Assembly (NCBI GenBank): GCA_026260175.1 | Contig: JAKCWW010000579.1 | Coordinates: 25,434-82,259 of the forward strand | Direction of reading: 5' to 3' | Length of the DNA: 56,826 bases | Source: Reticulitermes lucifugus | Taxonomy: Eukaryota; Arthropoda; Insecta; Blattodea; Rhinotermitidae | Program-made: the position numbers and the translations under genes | Shown: piece after piece, positions 46,211 to 56,826 of the stretch | How positions within the stretch are numbered: position 1 is the first letter of the stretch | How the letters are laid out: each line of letters starts with the position of its first letter | Notes under the pieces: generated by a model | What the model was told of the DNA's origin: nothing | Database searches by the model: none | What the model saw: the letters and a program-made list of their open reading frames with translations, nothing else

Positions 46211-46395
46211 CAGCCGAACTCGGTTATAACGTAATGAAAGGGACTGAATATTTTGTGTCGTTATAGACGAGTGTTGTTATAACCAAGGAGTAAAATGTTA
46301 TGGTCAACATTGAGGAAAAAATTTGTACCACAGAGTATCTGACGCTATATACGAGGTGTTGCATAAACCGATGTCGTTATAACCGGGTTCTACTG
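46211..46395. mobile_element. pogo-type MITE, copy 2
   Basis: This 185-bp element starts CAGCCGAACTCGGTTATAAC and ends, reversed, CAGTAGAACCCGGTTATAAC. TA lies directly on both sides (46209-46210 and 46396-46397). The internal sequence, with GGGACTGAATATTTTGTGTC and ACCACAGAGTATCTGACGCT, is the reverse of copy 1 at 41771-41935. No coding capacity. Confidence 0.9.
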
Positions 46396-46397
46396 TA

Positions 46398-47199
46398 CTT
46401 CGTATGAATAGACCTTATATTAATTTGCTAGTCACACTAGTAGAATCCAGATATGTAATAGAGCTCAAAATATGTCGAATAAATAGTCGCAGGCAAATGA
46501 TAATGTCACGGGCTGGAATCTATCAAACAACAAAAAAAAAACAAAAACAAAAAAAGTAATATGAAAATCACTTTTATATACAAGCGAATACGGTGCGAAG
46601 ATTTGGACTAATTCGCTTGACCATTTCAGCCCAAATCCTGCTGCTGGTTCAAATTCAAAACCGTGGATACATAAAACCACATATCGAGGCCGGCCGAAAT
46701 ACGTACTTCAAACCTGCAATTGACACAGCTAGGGAAGACTGCTGCGCCCGTTCTGTTTTCTGGTCCGTAAGTAGCGCGGTCTCTTGTGCCACTACTCCTT
46801 TGAAGTATATGACACGAGGAAGGGAGAGATCGGAGAGAGGAGGCGTGAGAACCAGGGAGATGACCTGCGTCCGGTGGGGTTCGTCCCACTCAATAAAGCA
46901 CCTGGCGGTCACTTTATAACTTTTAAAACCAGCAGTCAGCACGGTAATAAATACTTCATAGGAAGTCAGGCTATGTGATGCAATCTGCATTACGGCCCGT
47001 ACTAATCTCGCAATGACACCGAAAGTTGCACGAAAACTTTGCTGTATGCTGCATACAGTGTTCTCGCTAAACACGTAGAGAATTCAACTGATCGAATGAC
47101 GTAACTTCTGCCTCTAAATCCATTCCGTCACTAAGGCAACAAGCATGGAAAGCCCATACAGTCTTCAGTGCTTTGACACAAGTGTAGTGTGGTAGGAGG
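46398..47199. other. Unassigned sequence
   Basis: Open frames on both strands around 46590-47070 overlap each other and show no domain. No reliable call. Confidence 0.35.
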
Positions 47200-47340
47200 T
47201 TACCAACGTCTAGGCAGGTACTGCCTATTACTGCAGAGCAGAAGCCTACCCTGAAGAAGGAAGCAATATGTTCCCCGAAACAATGCCAACCACCTGCCAG
47301 ACTACAGCCATAACCCGGAACACCACGGTATGAATCCTCG
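47200..47340 (+). repeat. Hammerhead-like module, diverged copy
   Basis: CCTGAAGAAGGAAGCAATATGTTCCCCGAAACA-type layout with a perfect GGAA/TTCC hairpin, then TGCCAACCACCTGCC. Upstream sequence (GGCAGGTACTGCC hairpin and CCAACGTC on the reverse strand) suggests an eroded inverted partner. Confidence 0.45.
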
Positions 47341-47512
47341 CCGTCGTCAAAACCACAAGTCATCAGGCACTAAGCAAGGAATGCCGTTTCGTCGTCTGCC
47401 TTCCAGACGACAGTCGTATTTGCTCATTCGCATACCGGAGGTACCCCACCTCGACTCCCGGAAGCAGAATGCAAACCTGATCACGTTTTTTCATAATTTC
47501 CCTCACTCACTC

Positions 47513-47727
47513 TGGAGACTGGGTAGCGCAGTCGATATACGGACTGGGCTACGGGCTGGACGACCCAGAAATGCAGGTTCGATTCCCGGCATAAGCAAGA
47601 GACTTTCTTTTCTCCATAACTTTCAGACCAAACCTGCGGCCCAACCACCCTTGTAACGATGACATCCCACTTCCAATTAGTACCGAGGTTAAGAATGAGT
47701 GGAGCTATAGCTCTACTATCTCCATAC
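47513..47727 (+). mobile_element. SINE family A, near full-length
   Basis: The head is GGGTAGCGCAGTCGATATAC, the B box GGTTCGATTCCCGG, and the body AGACTTTCTTTTCTCC and CAGACCAAACCTGCGGCC. The end is CCGAGGTTAAGAATGAGTGG followed by AGCTATAGCTCTACT. Part of the middle seen in the 37990 copy is deleted. Confidence 0.85.
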
Positions 47728-47984
47728 GCCTTCATGGCGTGCACAGAAAGAACTTTACGTCAGTTCATCCAGGCAAAACTCGGGGTCATGCCCCTCAAAC
47801 TAAGGGCCTTGTTTCGTCCCAAATTTCTCCCTTAATGGAGTAAGCGAAAAGTGAATCGATACAAGACCTAGCCACTCGAATTTACATAAAATATAGGCGT
47901 AAGTTAAAACCGTTAGTCTTACACATCTTACATGAGCTACGATGTGGAGCAATTAAGATGCTGACTTGGTAACCGTCTGTCGCA

Positions 47985-48350
47985 ATGACAGCGTCACAAA
48001 GAACTGCTCGTACACTGGGGTCACGTGCTCGACCCCGCTCGGGGGACATGGGTGCAGGGTGTAGGCATGGTATGTTATGTGTTGTGTTCCACTGTCTCGG
48101 ACGAGCTACTGCTACAAGCGAGCCCTCAACCGTCGCATGCCCAAGGGTCCCCCACCACATATATAAAGTATTCAATGTTTCAGAATTAACTCTGACACGG
48201 AACAGGCCAGACATGAAAACTGAAGAACAAGGCCTTAAACCGTGTGAGCTGAAAGAAGAGTACGAATGGAAGAAATACGTAACAGAAAAATAAACAGAGA
48301 AGAAAGTATATGTAGTGCGCAATCGAAAAATAAAACTGTCTTACTGAAAA
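47985..48350 (+). other. Candidate coding or terminal-exon sequence
   Basis: An open frame from 47985 to 48293 ends KTEEQGLKPCELKEEYEWKK and YVTEK, a charged tail unlike simple repeat noise. An acceptor-like CAATGTTTCAG lies at 48172-48182 just before this tail, and AATAAA occurs at about 48329. It could be the last exon of an unknown plus-strand gene or part of an unrecognised repeat. The upstream half is basic and GC-rich, with no domain recognised. Confidence 0.3.
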
Positions 48351-49015
48351 CCTAGGAAACCACTTTTGAAGCAGAATTATTAACGGCCAATCAGCAAGCC
48401 GAAACAATGTCAGTTCTACGCATTAAAGGAGAACACATTTTGGACGCAATATGTTCCCGTCGTCAGGTGAAAGATCTAACAAAAATAACTACTCCAGCGG
48501 GCCCAGCAAATGAGAGCAGTCATTTGTGTCACACCCAACGGAATAGGTGCCTCCTTAACCCCCTTAAACATGAAGATGGTAACAGACATATTTTCCGAAA
48601 AGTTGTGTTCTTTTTTTGAATACGAGACGATGGACAAAGTCCGGAAACCAAGCGATCCTAAGCAACTAACCGAGCTCTCACACAGTAGCAGCTGCCGAGA
48701 CTAAATCAGGAGAATCACACAGTTCATTACATAGAACACAAGCAGGCATAATACAACTGAAGCGAAAGTACAAAAAACGTAGTCTCCAAAACACATACCT
48801 ACTGTAATATAAACACAGTCATCAATCCCGCATTTCGGACTTTCTTCTTTGTTTCTTCATTCCATCAACAACGCCTTGCCAAAGACGAACGAGAGGCCGA
48901 GACGCACAACATAACTTACAGATGTATGGCGTAGAGTGGAATGATAACCGCCAATGACAAATTGGTAAGGAAGTGTTTGTACATACCTTTCTTGTACGTG
49001 CATGCCATGAACTTA

Positions 49016-49265
49016 TATGGGAGAGTGGAGATATAGCTCCAATCATTCCTAACCTCGACAATGAAGATTAGATTGATGGAAGTAAAGTAAGATTAGATTC
49101 ACTAATTTGAGTAGAAAGTATACATGTCGTCAGAGGACAATACACATGGTGCTGGGACCGCTAACACCGACTGGATGGATGTGAGTGGTCAGCTTCACGC
49201 CCCGGTCGCTTTACCACCGAGGAAAGATCCCCCGATAGCTACACTGAACAGGAGACTTGGTGGAT
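49016..49265 (-). mobile_element. SINE family A, reversed, interrupted
   Basis: GAGAGTGGAGATATAGCTCC and ATTCCTAACCTCGACAATGA form the reversed tail. GTGAGTGGTCAGCTTCACGC and CGGTCGCTTTACCACCGAGG form the body. About 95 bp of unrelated DNA (roughly 49070-49165) separates them, suggesting an insertion. The tRNA head is missing. Confidence 0.65.
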
Positions 49266-49984
49266 TACACAGCTACAGGCGGTCTAGTCGCACTGGAGAA
49301 TATTAAAACCTATTGCCCCGCTGGATATCGAGACATGTTTCCTATCGTCCAGCCCATAGACTGGGGGTTGAAATATCATAACAAATCGCATTTATGCTAG
49401 TTAGCTCTGAACTGAGAATTTAGTTCAGAACCCCAAGAGAGAAGCAGTCACAACTTATTACCACTTCACAGGCTGTTACTCGGGCCCCTGTACAGACAGT
49501 ACGATAATGAAGTGAATTTCATAATTAAACAAGACATTATATAAAAACGAAATGAAAACTCGTGTTCCCTATAGCTAGCGGCCATAAATTGGCGGAATAC
49601 GGAATAAAAACTGCGGCAGTGAAGGTGATTTCTTTCCACTTCCTACCCATCATCTACTCTCACAATCAATGGAAGTGAATACATGTAGAGCATTATACGA
49701 TTATAATACATTAATCGTCTTGCTGGAATTGTTAATGGCGTCAGCTGCTACGTGCCGGAAAAAAAAACTTTTTTTCCCCTAAACGTCGTCAAAAGACTCA
49801 CTGATCAGCACGATTGTAAGGCTGCGGAAACAACATACGTAATAGATGTCATACAAGACTTGAAGATGTAAAAACGCGGCTCCAGCTTCGACTTCCTCTA
49901 GCTCCGACTGGTCTAAGTTGACTTTCTTTCCGTTTCTCAGTCCTTTAAGAAGGTTCAATACTCAGTAAAATGGCGGATAAGACT

Positions 49985-50145
49985 GAAAAACTGAGGTTCG
50001 ATCCCCGATGGGGGCAGGGTTATTCTCCTCCTACATAACAAACAGATGAACTTGGGGCCCACGAAGCCTCCTATCAATTGGCACCAGGAATTTTTTCTCC
50101 CGAGTTGGCTACGTGCATCGTGACCTAGTAGGGTTCGAATCCATT
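49985..50145 (+). mobile_element. SINE fragment, family B-like
   Basis: GAGGTTCGATCCCCGATG provides a B box, followed by AACTTGGGGCCCACGAAGCC and TTGGCACCAGGAATTTTTTC. The last resembles the GAGTACCAGGAATACTTTCT block of family B. The A-box side and the 3' end are missing. Confidence 0.45.
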
Positions 50146-50284
50146 ATGTATTCATATCCATATTCCCCCAAGTAACATGGTAAGAACATGAAAGTGACCG
50201 GTAAGTGGTGTCTGGACATACGAAAACGTGACAGCCCTACTTCTCTCCAGCATCCATTAATTTATAACCTAACAAGGTCAATGA

Positions 50285-50545
50285 GTGTAAGATGAGCGGG
50301 ACATGTGTCATGCATGAAAGAGAAGAGAAATGCACAGAAAATTTTCGTCGGTAAATCTGAAACAAAGAGTCCACTTAGAAGATGTGTGTGTAGCTGGGAG
50401 AAAAATATTACAGGAATCTTAAAGGAACGGAAGGATAGGGCTTTGACTGAATTTATTTGGCTCAAAATAGGAATCAGGAGAAGGCTCTTGTGAACATGGA
50501 TAATGAAACTTCCGGTACCATAAAATGTGGCCAATTTCTTGAATA
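50285..50545 (+). pseudogene. LINE reverse-transcriptase tail fragment
   Basis: The plus frame encodes KRNAQKIFVGKSETKSPLRR and, after shifts, remnants of the WEDNIKMDL, RALVN and VMNLRVP blocks (EKNITGILKE, IMKLPVP-NVANFL). The order matches the C-terminal end of arthropod LINE ORF2. Several frame changes show it is dead. Confidence 0.65.
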
Positions 50546-52440
50546 GATGTGCAATTCTACTCCATGGAGTTAAGTGGGCACACGATGCAGAATACTGAAC
50601 AACTGATGCAGTGTAACATCAGCCATTACAATTTAGTTCAGCTAACGCTCCCAAAAAACGTCGGCTTTCTCTTCTCGTCTATATACGCCTTCTTGCCGCC
50701 GCGTAAGCACAGCGGTTACATTGTCTGGATCATCTACACTTATTTTGTCCACTGGATAACAGTTCTATGCCCACTGTAAATATATTTTGTTCACGGGGCC
50801 TTTATTTTTGTTCACCAGAATTTCATGTCTGCCATAACCTCTATCCATTTATCTCTTTTTACAAACATGTTAAACCTGCAAAACATTTCACACGTACGCC
50901 GCATTCACGATGTTGTTTTTGGCTATACAAATGTTAACTCTAGAATCTGAGAATAAATGTTATTGTGAATCTACTAATTTCTATAATACCCAACCCTCGC
51001 CTCATTCACTCTCTTCCAGTTTGTGAAACAACTCTGTCTTTTGGATGAGTATCCAAAAATTATTATAGACAAAACACTCTGTTAATTTCACTTTTAAAAT
51101 CCGCACACCATGATCATTATTAACAATACTTTACACAGTACATTAACTATTATTTACACAACATTTAAGCTGAAGGTCAGGCCAGCAGGTTACAAATTTC
51201 ATGTTTTATGACATTTAAAAGTACAGAACATTACACTCGGCATTTCCTGCGAAAATCGTTAAAGTACATAAACACGAGGGCGACGTAAAATGGAGGGCAA
51301 CAAGATTACAATGCAACTAGACAAAAAAAAACCAACTAAAACGAAGCCTTCAGGCCTATACAGTTTCACGGAGACTTCGTACAGAAGAACTTCAATAGCA
51401 CCATCCTCACAAACCAACATACCAACCGCAGCTGTACACAGGCTAGATGTCTACAACCAATGTAAGTTATTATATAGACTATGTAGAACCCGAATGCTCC
51501 ATCGTCCAATAGACCCTACATGCACTTGTTTTTGTAAATCGACATCTAGCCCACGCACAATTTTGTTCACGTGTGATGACTGACTGCACATTCGTTAAAC
51601 GCCACAACCTGGGGTTAAAACATACTTCTTCAAGACAGTTCAATACTATATCCTTATTCACAATACTTCTACATCCATGAACCTTATTACCGATACATTA
51701 GGGAAGCAATAATACAAAAGGAACGGTTAAGGAGTTGTTAATCAGAGAGAACCAGTTCAACAATCAGAACTAATAGCCAGTGTGTAATTATCTTCAAAAA
51801 CGTTAAACAACATGCTACGAAACACACCCAACAATATGTTTCGCTTTAATATTAAGATATCACAAGATAACTGGATGTGTTAACATTTCCCCGCGCACTG
51901 CTTTCGTATTTCACTGTTTAATGCACATACATAGGCTGTTTGCCTCCAGAGACAATGTCCCATTCGAAAGTCTGAATCCACCTCATCCAGTGGTGGAGGT
52001 TTAGTTTCAACATGATACTGGCCTAACTGGATTCCCGTGTCTTCGAAGTGGGGTCGTGTAGTTTGGTAAAAGTGTACAGACATTTCAGAGGATCCGGATG
52101 CCTCCATCACCATCTACCCTAAACAAGGACGCAGCCGGCTCCTATAAAACGTCGATATTCTCCTACCATACTACACGGAGTTGCGTTCCATAAGGTAACA
52201 GCTTCATAGTCACAGCCATAAGAATCTTAGATCTCACGATATAGTTTGTAGTTTCCGTTCTTTAATTTCAGTACGTAACTTGGAGTTTTGGGACACCTGT
52301 ACATCGTGTCCCAACACTTCATTATTGTCGCGCGATCTAAGGCATGTACGCGCACTGCCTTCTACCGCACAGGCACTGGGATCGTAACTCGAATACCTTT
52401 CACATTAGAACCTATAAAAGTAGAGCTCACCCTAGAACAG
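50546..52440. other. Unassigned sequence
   Basis: No gene recognised. A 97-codon plus frame at 51290-51583 has no domain. Near 52335-52390 a GATCTAAGGCATGTACGCGC string followed by GGGATCGTAACTCGAATACC looks like a decayed family C head. Confidence 0.4.
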
Positions 52441-52447
52441 GCCATGA

Positions 52448-52695
52448 GGGCCCAGAGTAGCCGTATAGCTCTACTCTTTCTTTAACCTTCGGCGGTAGAT
52501 GGGGGTGGGTGGTCAACGCCACGCCCCGGCCGCTTTACCACCAGGAAAGAGACCCGGTACCCATTGTACAGGAGGTTGGATGGGCCCCAGGGTCGGGCTG
52601 GACGGGTGCGGAAAATCTCACCCCCAACGTAATTCGATCCGCGGACCGTCCAGCCCGTAGCCAGTCGCTATACCGACTATGCCATCCCGGCCCAT
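52448..52695 (-). mobile_element. SINE family A, full-length, reversed
   Basis: The minus strand head is GGGATGGCATAGTCGGTATA, with GACTGGCTACGGGCTGG and a diverged B box GCGGATCGAATTACG. The 3' side carries GCCGGGGCGTGGCGTTGACC and an AGAGCTATACGGCTACTCT end. It carries the central block lost from the 47513 copy. Confidence 0.85.
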
Positions 52696-54111
52696 ATATC
52701 AGAACCTATACGTACACATATCTGCGTTTCTTCTGTGTTCAAGTTGTGTTACGACGGGCCGATCCTCCGTTTGAGGTGTCCCACAGCACGTCTATAACGA
52801 TTCAGAACACGAAATCGGGAGGACTTTGGCCTCACTATCCTCAAGCGCCACTGAACACACGAGGTCGCAGTAAACTGCTCCCTTAAGCTCCATTCTCATT
52901 ACCTCTGCTACAGCACCAGTTACTTGCACTAAAAGGATCACAGACTGACGTCAAATTTTCGTGCCTGTGATATTTAACTTATAGAGATGACAAAGTCGCG
53001 TAACAATAGTTGAGAATATTCTAAATACTTCCGAAAAGAATGGAAGCAAGATGAGTTTCAAGTACCAGGGTGTGAGTGAGAGGGGATTCGAACTGTTTTC
53101 TCGCTTTCACATGAAAGTTTCAGCAATAACAAACATGGCTCTTGTCCTGCCTTATATGACACTAACACTGTAGATAACACCAATGACCTCAGTTAATAAC
53201 CATTTTGGCGAATACGCCGGTTTTTACTTGTGAATTCCAACGCATTATGATTCGTAATACTAACAACAGCTCTTTCTTAATTACTTTGCTATCATGACAA
53301 GCTCTCTACAGGCCTATTCCGGCCACAAAATTACGTCAGCACTAATTCTGACCTACAAAGCTCATCCACTCCTGCATGCACCCTGCAGAATGTGGGGGAA
53401 CTGTTCCATGCCATTGGGGTGAACACCGACCGGAAGTCGCGGGGGTGGGCTCCCCCTACTCCCTCCTTCTTGGAGACCGGAAACCCAATTCGGACACCCG
53501 TCAGCGAGGCTAGAAGTTTTTTTGTCAAATGAAGGAGAGGCGGAGAAAGAGAGAGTGAAGTGACGAAGACAAGAAGTGGGGTCTAGCCTTGAGCGGTGGG
53601 CATACGCCTGCGGCAGTACAAACAGGACTGTCTCATTCTGCGGAGTTCTATTTCCATTGCTCTTAGGCAATATGACGGCCATGGACATAACTTTTAAATT
53701 CCTACACATATTTAACGAATTCCAAGACACACTCCTTTTTGAGAACTTACCAGTTGATTATAATCACTAATTATACTGAAATGCCCTGCCTTTTATCGAA
53801 CACATACGATCGTGACGGAATATATATATATATATATATATATATTGGTTCACAACACAAACTTAGGTACGGCAATGAACACCCCAATTCGTGACAATAT
53901 ATTACAGGAAACACATGTACTTCATATCATGCACTCAACCACAAGCCTACACCGCCTTTCATGAGTCAAATTCTGCCCGTGGCACAATATCAAGGGCTCT
54001 TCCCCAAATTTATATCCCGTTAAAATGCAATGCGATAATGATAATAAAAACTTATTTGAGGCACCAGACAGCGCACGTTCCGACTCATTAGCGGAATCGA
54101 ACGATGACCAA
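52696..54111. other. Unassigned sequence with (TA)n
   Basis: No gene recognised. A (TA)n microsatellite about 28 bases long lies at 53820-53847. A minus frame at 53730-53362 has no domain. Confidence 0.45.
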
Positions 54112-54123
54112 AACTATCGCATT

Positions 54124-54377
54124 TTTTTCAATGGCGGAAAAGCCCCTAGTTGGCCAGGGCCTCTCCGTTATCGAGGCTTCACGATCACACTCAGACACAC
54201 CACACTCGCTACGACTCCTCTGGACAAATGATCAGCCCGACGCACAGACTTCTACCTGACAACACACAACACTCACAACAAACAGGCATTCATGCCCCCG
54301 GCGGGATTCGAACCCGCAATCCCAGCAAGCGAACGGTCGCAGACCCATGCCTTAGACCGCGCGGCCACTGGATTGGC
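54124..54377 (-). mobile_element. SINE family C, full-length, reversed
   Basis: The minus strand head is GTGGCCGCGCGGTCTAAGGC with B box CGGGTTCGAATCCCG, body GATCATTTGTCCAGAGGAGT and end GGCCCTGGCCAACTAGGGGC. A perfect 12-bp duplication AACTATCGCATT flanks it (54112-54123 and 54378-54389), so the insertion is relatively young. Confidence 0.92.
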
Positions 54378-54389
54378 AACTATCGCATT

Positions 54390-55329
54390 ACGTTCTACAA
54401 TTCTGACACATGTGTTGGGACTCGGAACGTTTGTATTTGACTTCATGGCCTCGTGAAATACTGTGTATGTGCTGGAGAAGGTGGGGTGGGGGGGATGAAT
54501 TTCTCAACATCTGAGTACAGAACGTTCCTACGCCACCAAGTTAAAAGTACATTAACTTCTATCGGACTAAGCTCTAATAAAATCAATAATCCGTAAACAT
54601 GATACGAATGTGTCCCAACAATACGAAATTCATGGGATTCCACCACAGGTTTCCGGCTAAGATTGACAAGTGTCACTCACTGCGGCACGCGTGTCAGTCC
54701 GTTAAGTTCCCCTCCTCCCTCCCTATCCCACACTCTCCACGACGCCATAACCGGAAGCGATATGTCACTCGCAATGCTGTGTAGAAACCTACCGTGCCTT
54801 TTGTTAGTGTTGGAGAAATATCAGCTGAGAACTGTCCTTATCATTTCTGGACAGGACTTGGGACGTCCTGGACAAGGGCACATCTTGACCCTCCGTCAAA
54901 GTTACTGGCATTAAATGCCAAAAATGGGGGTCGGTTCCTGCCGATATCCACAGACAACAGATAGCTTACAACGAAGAACATAATGGTTTCGCAGACAGGC
55001 TAACTGCACAGATCACGTATAAACAGTATACAGAACAGCAAAACTTCACCACTTTTAGCATCCGGATACCGACCCAGTTTCAAGTTCAAATCGCAGAGGT
55101 GTCTTCCCATCACATGACACGTGCGGAATATGAAAGACGAATGATGAAAAAATACATGCATAAGGGATTTGATGTTTTCGCAGTTGTTGTGATGGAAATT
55201 CTAGTCCTCTGGTACATGACGCCGTGTACAGTATATAAGTATCAAGGTTTCGGATGAATCTCCCCCATGGAAAGCGTTCACTTTAGAAGACCTTTACATT
55301 AGTTTGAAAATAATAACTGACTGACTCCA
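54390..55329. other. Unassigned sequence
   Basis: No recognisable gene. A poly-G run lies at about 54487-54493. Confidence 0.4.
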
Positions 55330-55545
55330 TGGGCCAGGGTCCTTCCTGAGAAGCTAACAGGTCCGCAGCTACTCAAAACATTCCCCGCGTTTTATGGAAC
55401 CCGAAGATCCATTACCGCATTCACAAGAGCCCGCTACCTGCCCCTGTCCTGAGCAAGAGCAATCCAGTCCATGCATCCCCATCCCACTTCTTGAACATCC
55501 ATTTTAATATTATCCCCCATCTACGCCTAGGTCTTCCAAGCGGTT
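55330..55545 (-). pseudogene. LINE reverse-transcriptase tail fragment
   Basis: The minus frame encodes MGDNIKMDVQEVGWGCMDWI, ALAQDRGR, RALVNAVMDLRVP and then NAGNVLSS and VSFSGRTLAHG, the classic C-terminal tail of arthropod LINE ORF2. A stop interrupts after QDRGR. This is the best-preserved LINE tail in the window. Confidence 0.75.
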
Positions 55546-56826
55546 ATTTGAGAATAATACTAAACCTAATTTTCATAACGTAGTTCACAAATACACAGGT
55601 CTCTGCTACTGTACTGGTCTGAACAGGAGAGGTTTCTACATGAAAGTTACAAAGGCTGTTAGACTCGGAACAAAGACGAAACCTACGGACCAGATGAACA
55701 ACTATCAGTTGCTCAGGAGAGCAAGCGCATCATGAAGTTTTTTGATTGGTTCGTTAGTGAACAGTTGAACTAAAAATCTCCTTATGAAATGTACTCACTT
55801 TTCCTATTCGTTAATCGCTTTTTGGGAGCTGTAAATATTGTATGTCCCGTTCGAACATATGATGTGTTTGAAGACGAGTGTTTACTTATTTTTCCTCCCA
55901 ACATTCAGTTTGAATCCCTCAAATTCTATTCCCTTTAAAGTTAGGTGGCGTACATCTTCAGTAGCGTACTTCTACAACCTACATCACAAATACGCGATAT
56001 TAAATGTCGTAATAACGCTTCTTTTTCCTCCAGAACATGACTGGAGTCCTGAATGTCACAAGGAACCCGACAGAAAATCTGCCCGGGTCACACAAATCTA
56101 GAAGTGACAAACCCCAGACCTCGCCCACTTGCTCCGAAGGTGTGGGCCTCGTAGCTGATAACTACGTTGCCTGTGTTGCTAGGTTATTCACTTGAGATAA
56201 GCAACGCAATAACTAGCTATGTTCCTGGAACAGCCCTCAAATTACCGACATGGAAACAAATCTACGCCGGCATCAAGAAGAACGACGAAGGACAAGCTAC
56301 ACATGTGCAGAGCGACAGTGCCAGTTCCGAGTTTCCTAAGAATTGCACAAAGACGCCAGGAAACAATGGCCTATGGCAACTGGTTTAGGCTATAAGCCCT
56401 ACGTTTGTTTGTTCAAGCACTTAGTTCAAGACTCTTTCTTCGGGCACATACATACAAAGACGATTACCGGAACACGGACAGACGACAAAAGTTAAACATG
56501 TTTATGGTTAATGTAATCAACAATGCATAAGATTTTAAAGAAAACTGGATACAACATTCGTAAATAAGGTGGAGCGCCGACATGCAATTTTTCAGTTGTG
56601 CAATCGTTTGGTTCCGAGATGCCGTGCCCCGCTCACATATGCAATCAAACAATCGGCCGACTGACGTAGCCGCACACATGCGATAGATTCCGATTCAGTT
56701 CCATCATTACGCTTCTGTCTGAATGTTCTTTCAACTTTTTATTATATATTGCAGGCTTTGTTTCAATACACCTTAGAACCTCTCCGTCCATTCTGCATCG
56801 TTTTGGATTTCTGTGAAGAATACACG
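55546..56826. other. Unassigned sequence to window end
   Basis: No exon, RNA gene or repeat recognised in the last 1.3 kb. Confidence 0.4.

Noticed and set aside
46655..47074. A 139-codon minus-strand frame as a gene
   Set aside because: It overlaps another open frame on the opposite strand, has no recognisable domain and unremarkable composition.
53753..53820. Exon ending at a minus-strand donor (CAACTG|GTAAGT)
   Set aside because: All three frames upstream contain stops within a few codons.

Overview
The window is animal nuclear DNA, almost certainly from an insect with a large, repeat-rich genome. There are no prokaryotic gene arrays, long open frames are absent, and AT-rich sequence is crowded with tRNA-derived SINEs, 5'-truncated LINE tails, cut-and-paste transposon relics, microsatellites and two assembly gaps (22426-22789 and 40790-41073). 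The exact order is not determinable by eye. The repeat mix would fit a hemimetabolous insect such as a cockroach, termite or stick insect, but that is a guess.

The key gene evidence is a 117-nt exon on the minus strand (16675 to 16559) with clean splice sites. It encodes the start of the PNT/SAM domain of an ETS1/2-class factor, including the ERK phospho-acceptor motif PPLTP: the insect orthologue of pointed (P2-type). A second candidate minus-strand exon (44024 to 43934) has a strong acceptor and donor, an open frame, and a phase that joins directly to the PNT exon to give the expected Asp. If both are right, most of the window is intron: about 27 kb between the two exons, plus at least 16.5 kb downstream of the PNT exon. 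The exon completing the PNT domain and the ETS DNA-binding domain were not seen.

Layout: 0-3 kb, a SINE end and unassigned sequence. 3.2-3.4 kb, a piggyBac-like MITE. 4.0-6.5 kb, an end-to-end pogo/Tigger-type transposon with TIRs, TA target-site duplication and a broken transposase. 6.5-14 kb, LINE and SINE pieces and a dispersed repeat. 16.2-16.7 kb, an inverted repeat next to the PNT exon. 18.4-19.9 kb, hammerhead-like modules in a head-to-head pair, interrupted downstream by a SINE with an unusually long 69-bp flanking duplication. 22-28 kb, SINEs and more ribozyme-like modules. 28-40 kb, mostly featureless with microsatellites. 40.7-41.1 kb, a hAT-type MITE with an 8-bp duplication. 41.8 and 46.2 kb, two related pogo-type MITEs. 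43.2-43.4 kb, the best hammerhead motif, inside a 64-bp inverted repeat. 43.9-44.8 kb, candidate exons. 45-56.8 kb, SINEs and LINE tails.

The most unusual theme is a set of small modules with hammerhead layout: a CUGAUGA (or variant CUGAAGAUG) box, a hairpin, then CGAAAC followed by GU. They recur at eight sites, at least four of them as head-to-head inverted pairs. In one pair the repeat boundary falls exactly on the predicted self-cleavage site. Penelope-like retroelements are known to carry short-stem-III hammerheads, so these may be Penelope-like termini or a related non-autonomous family.
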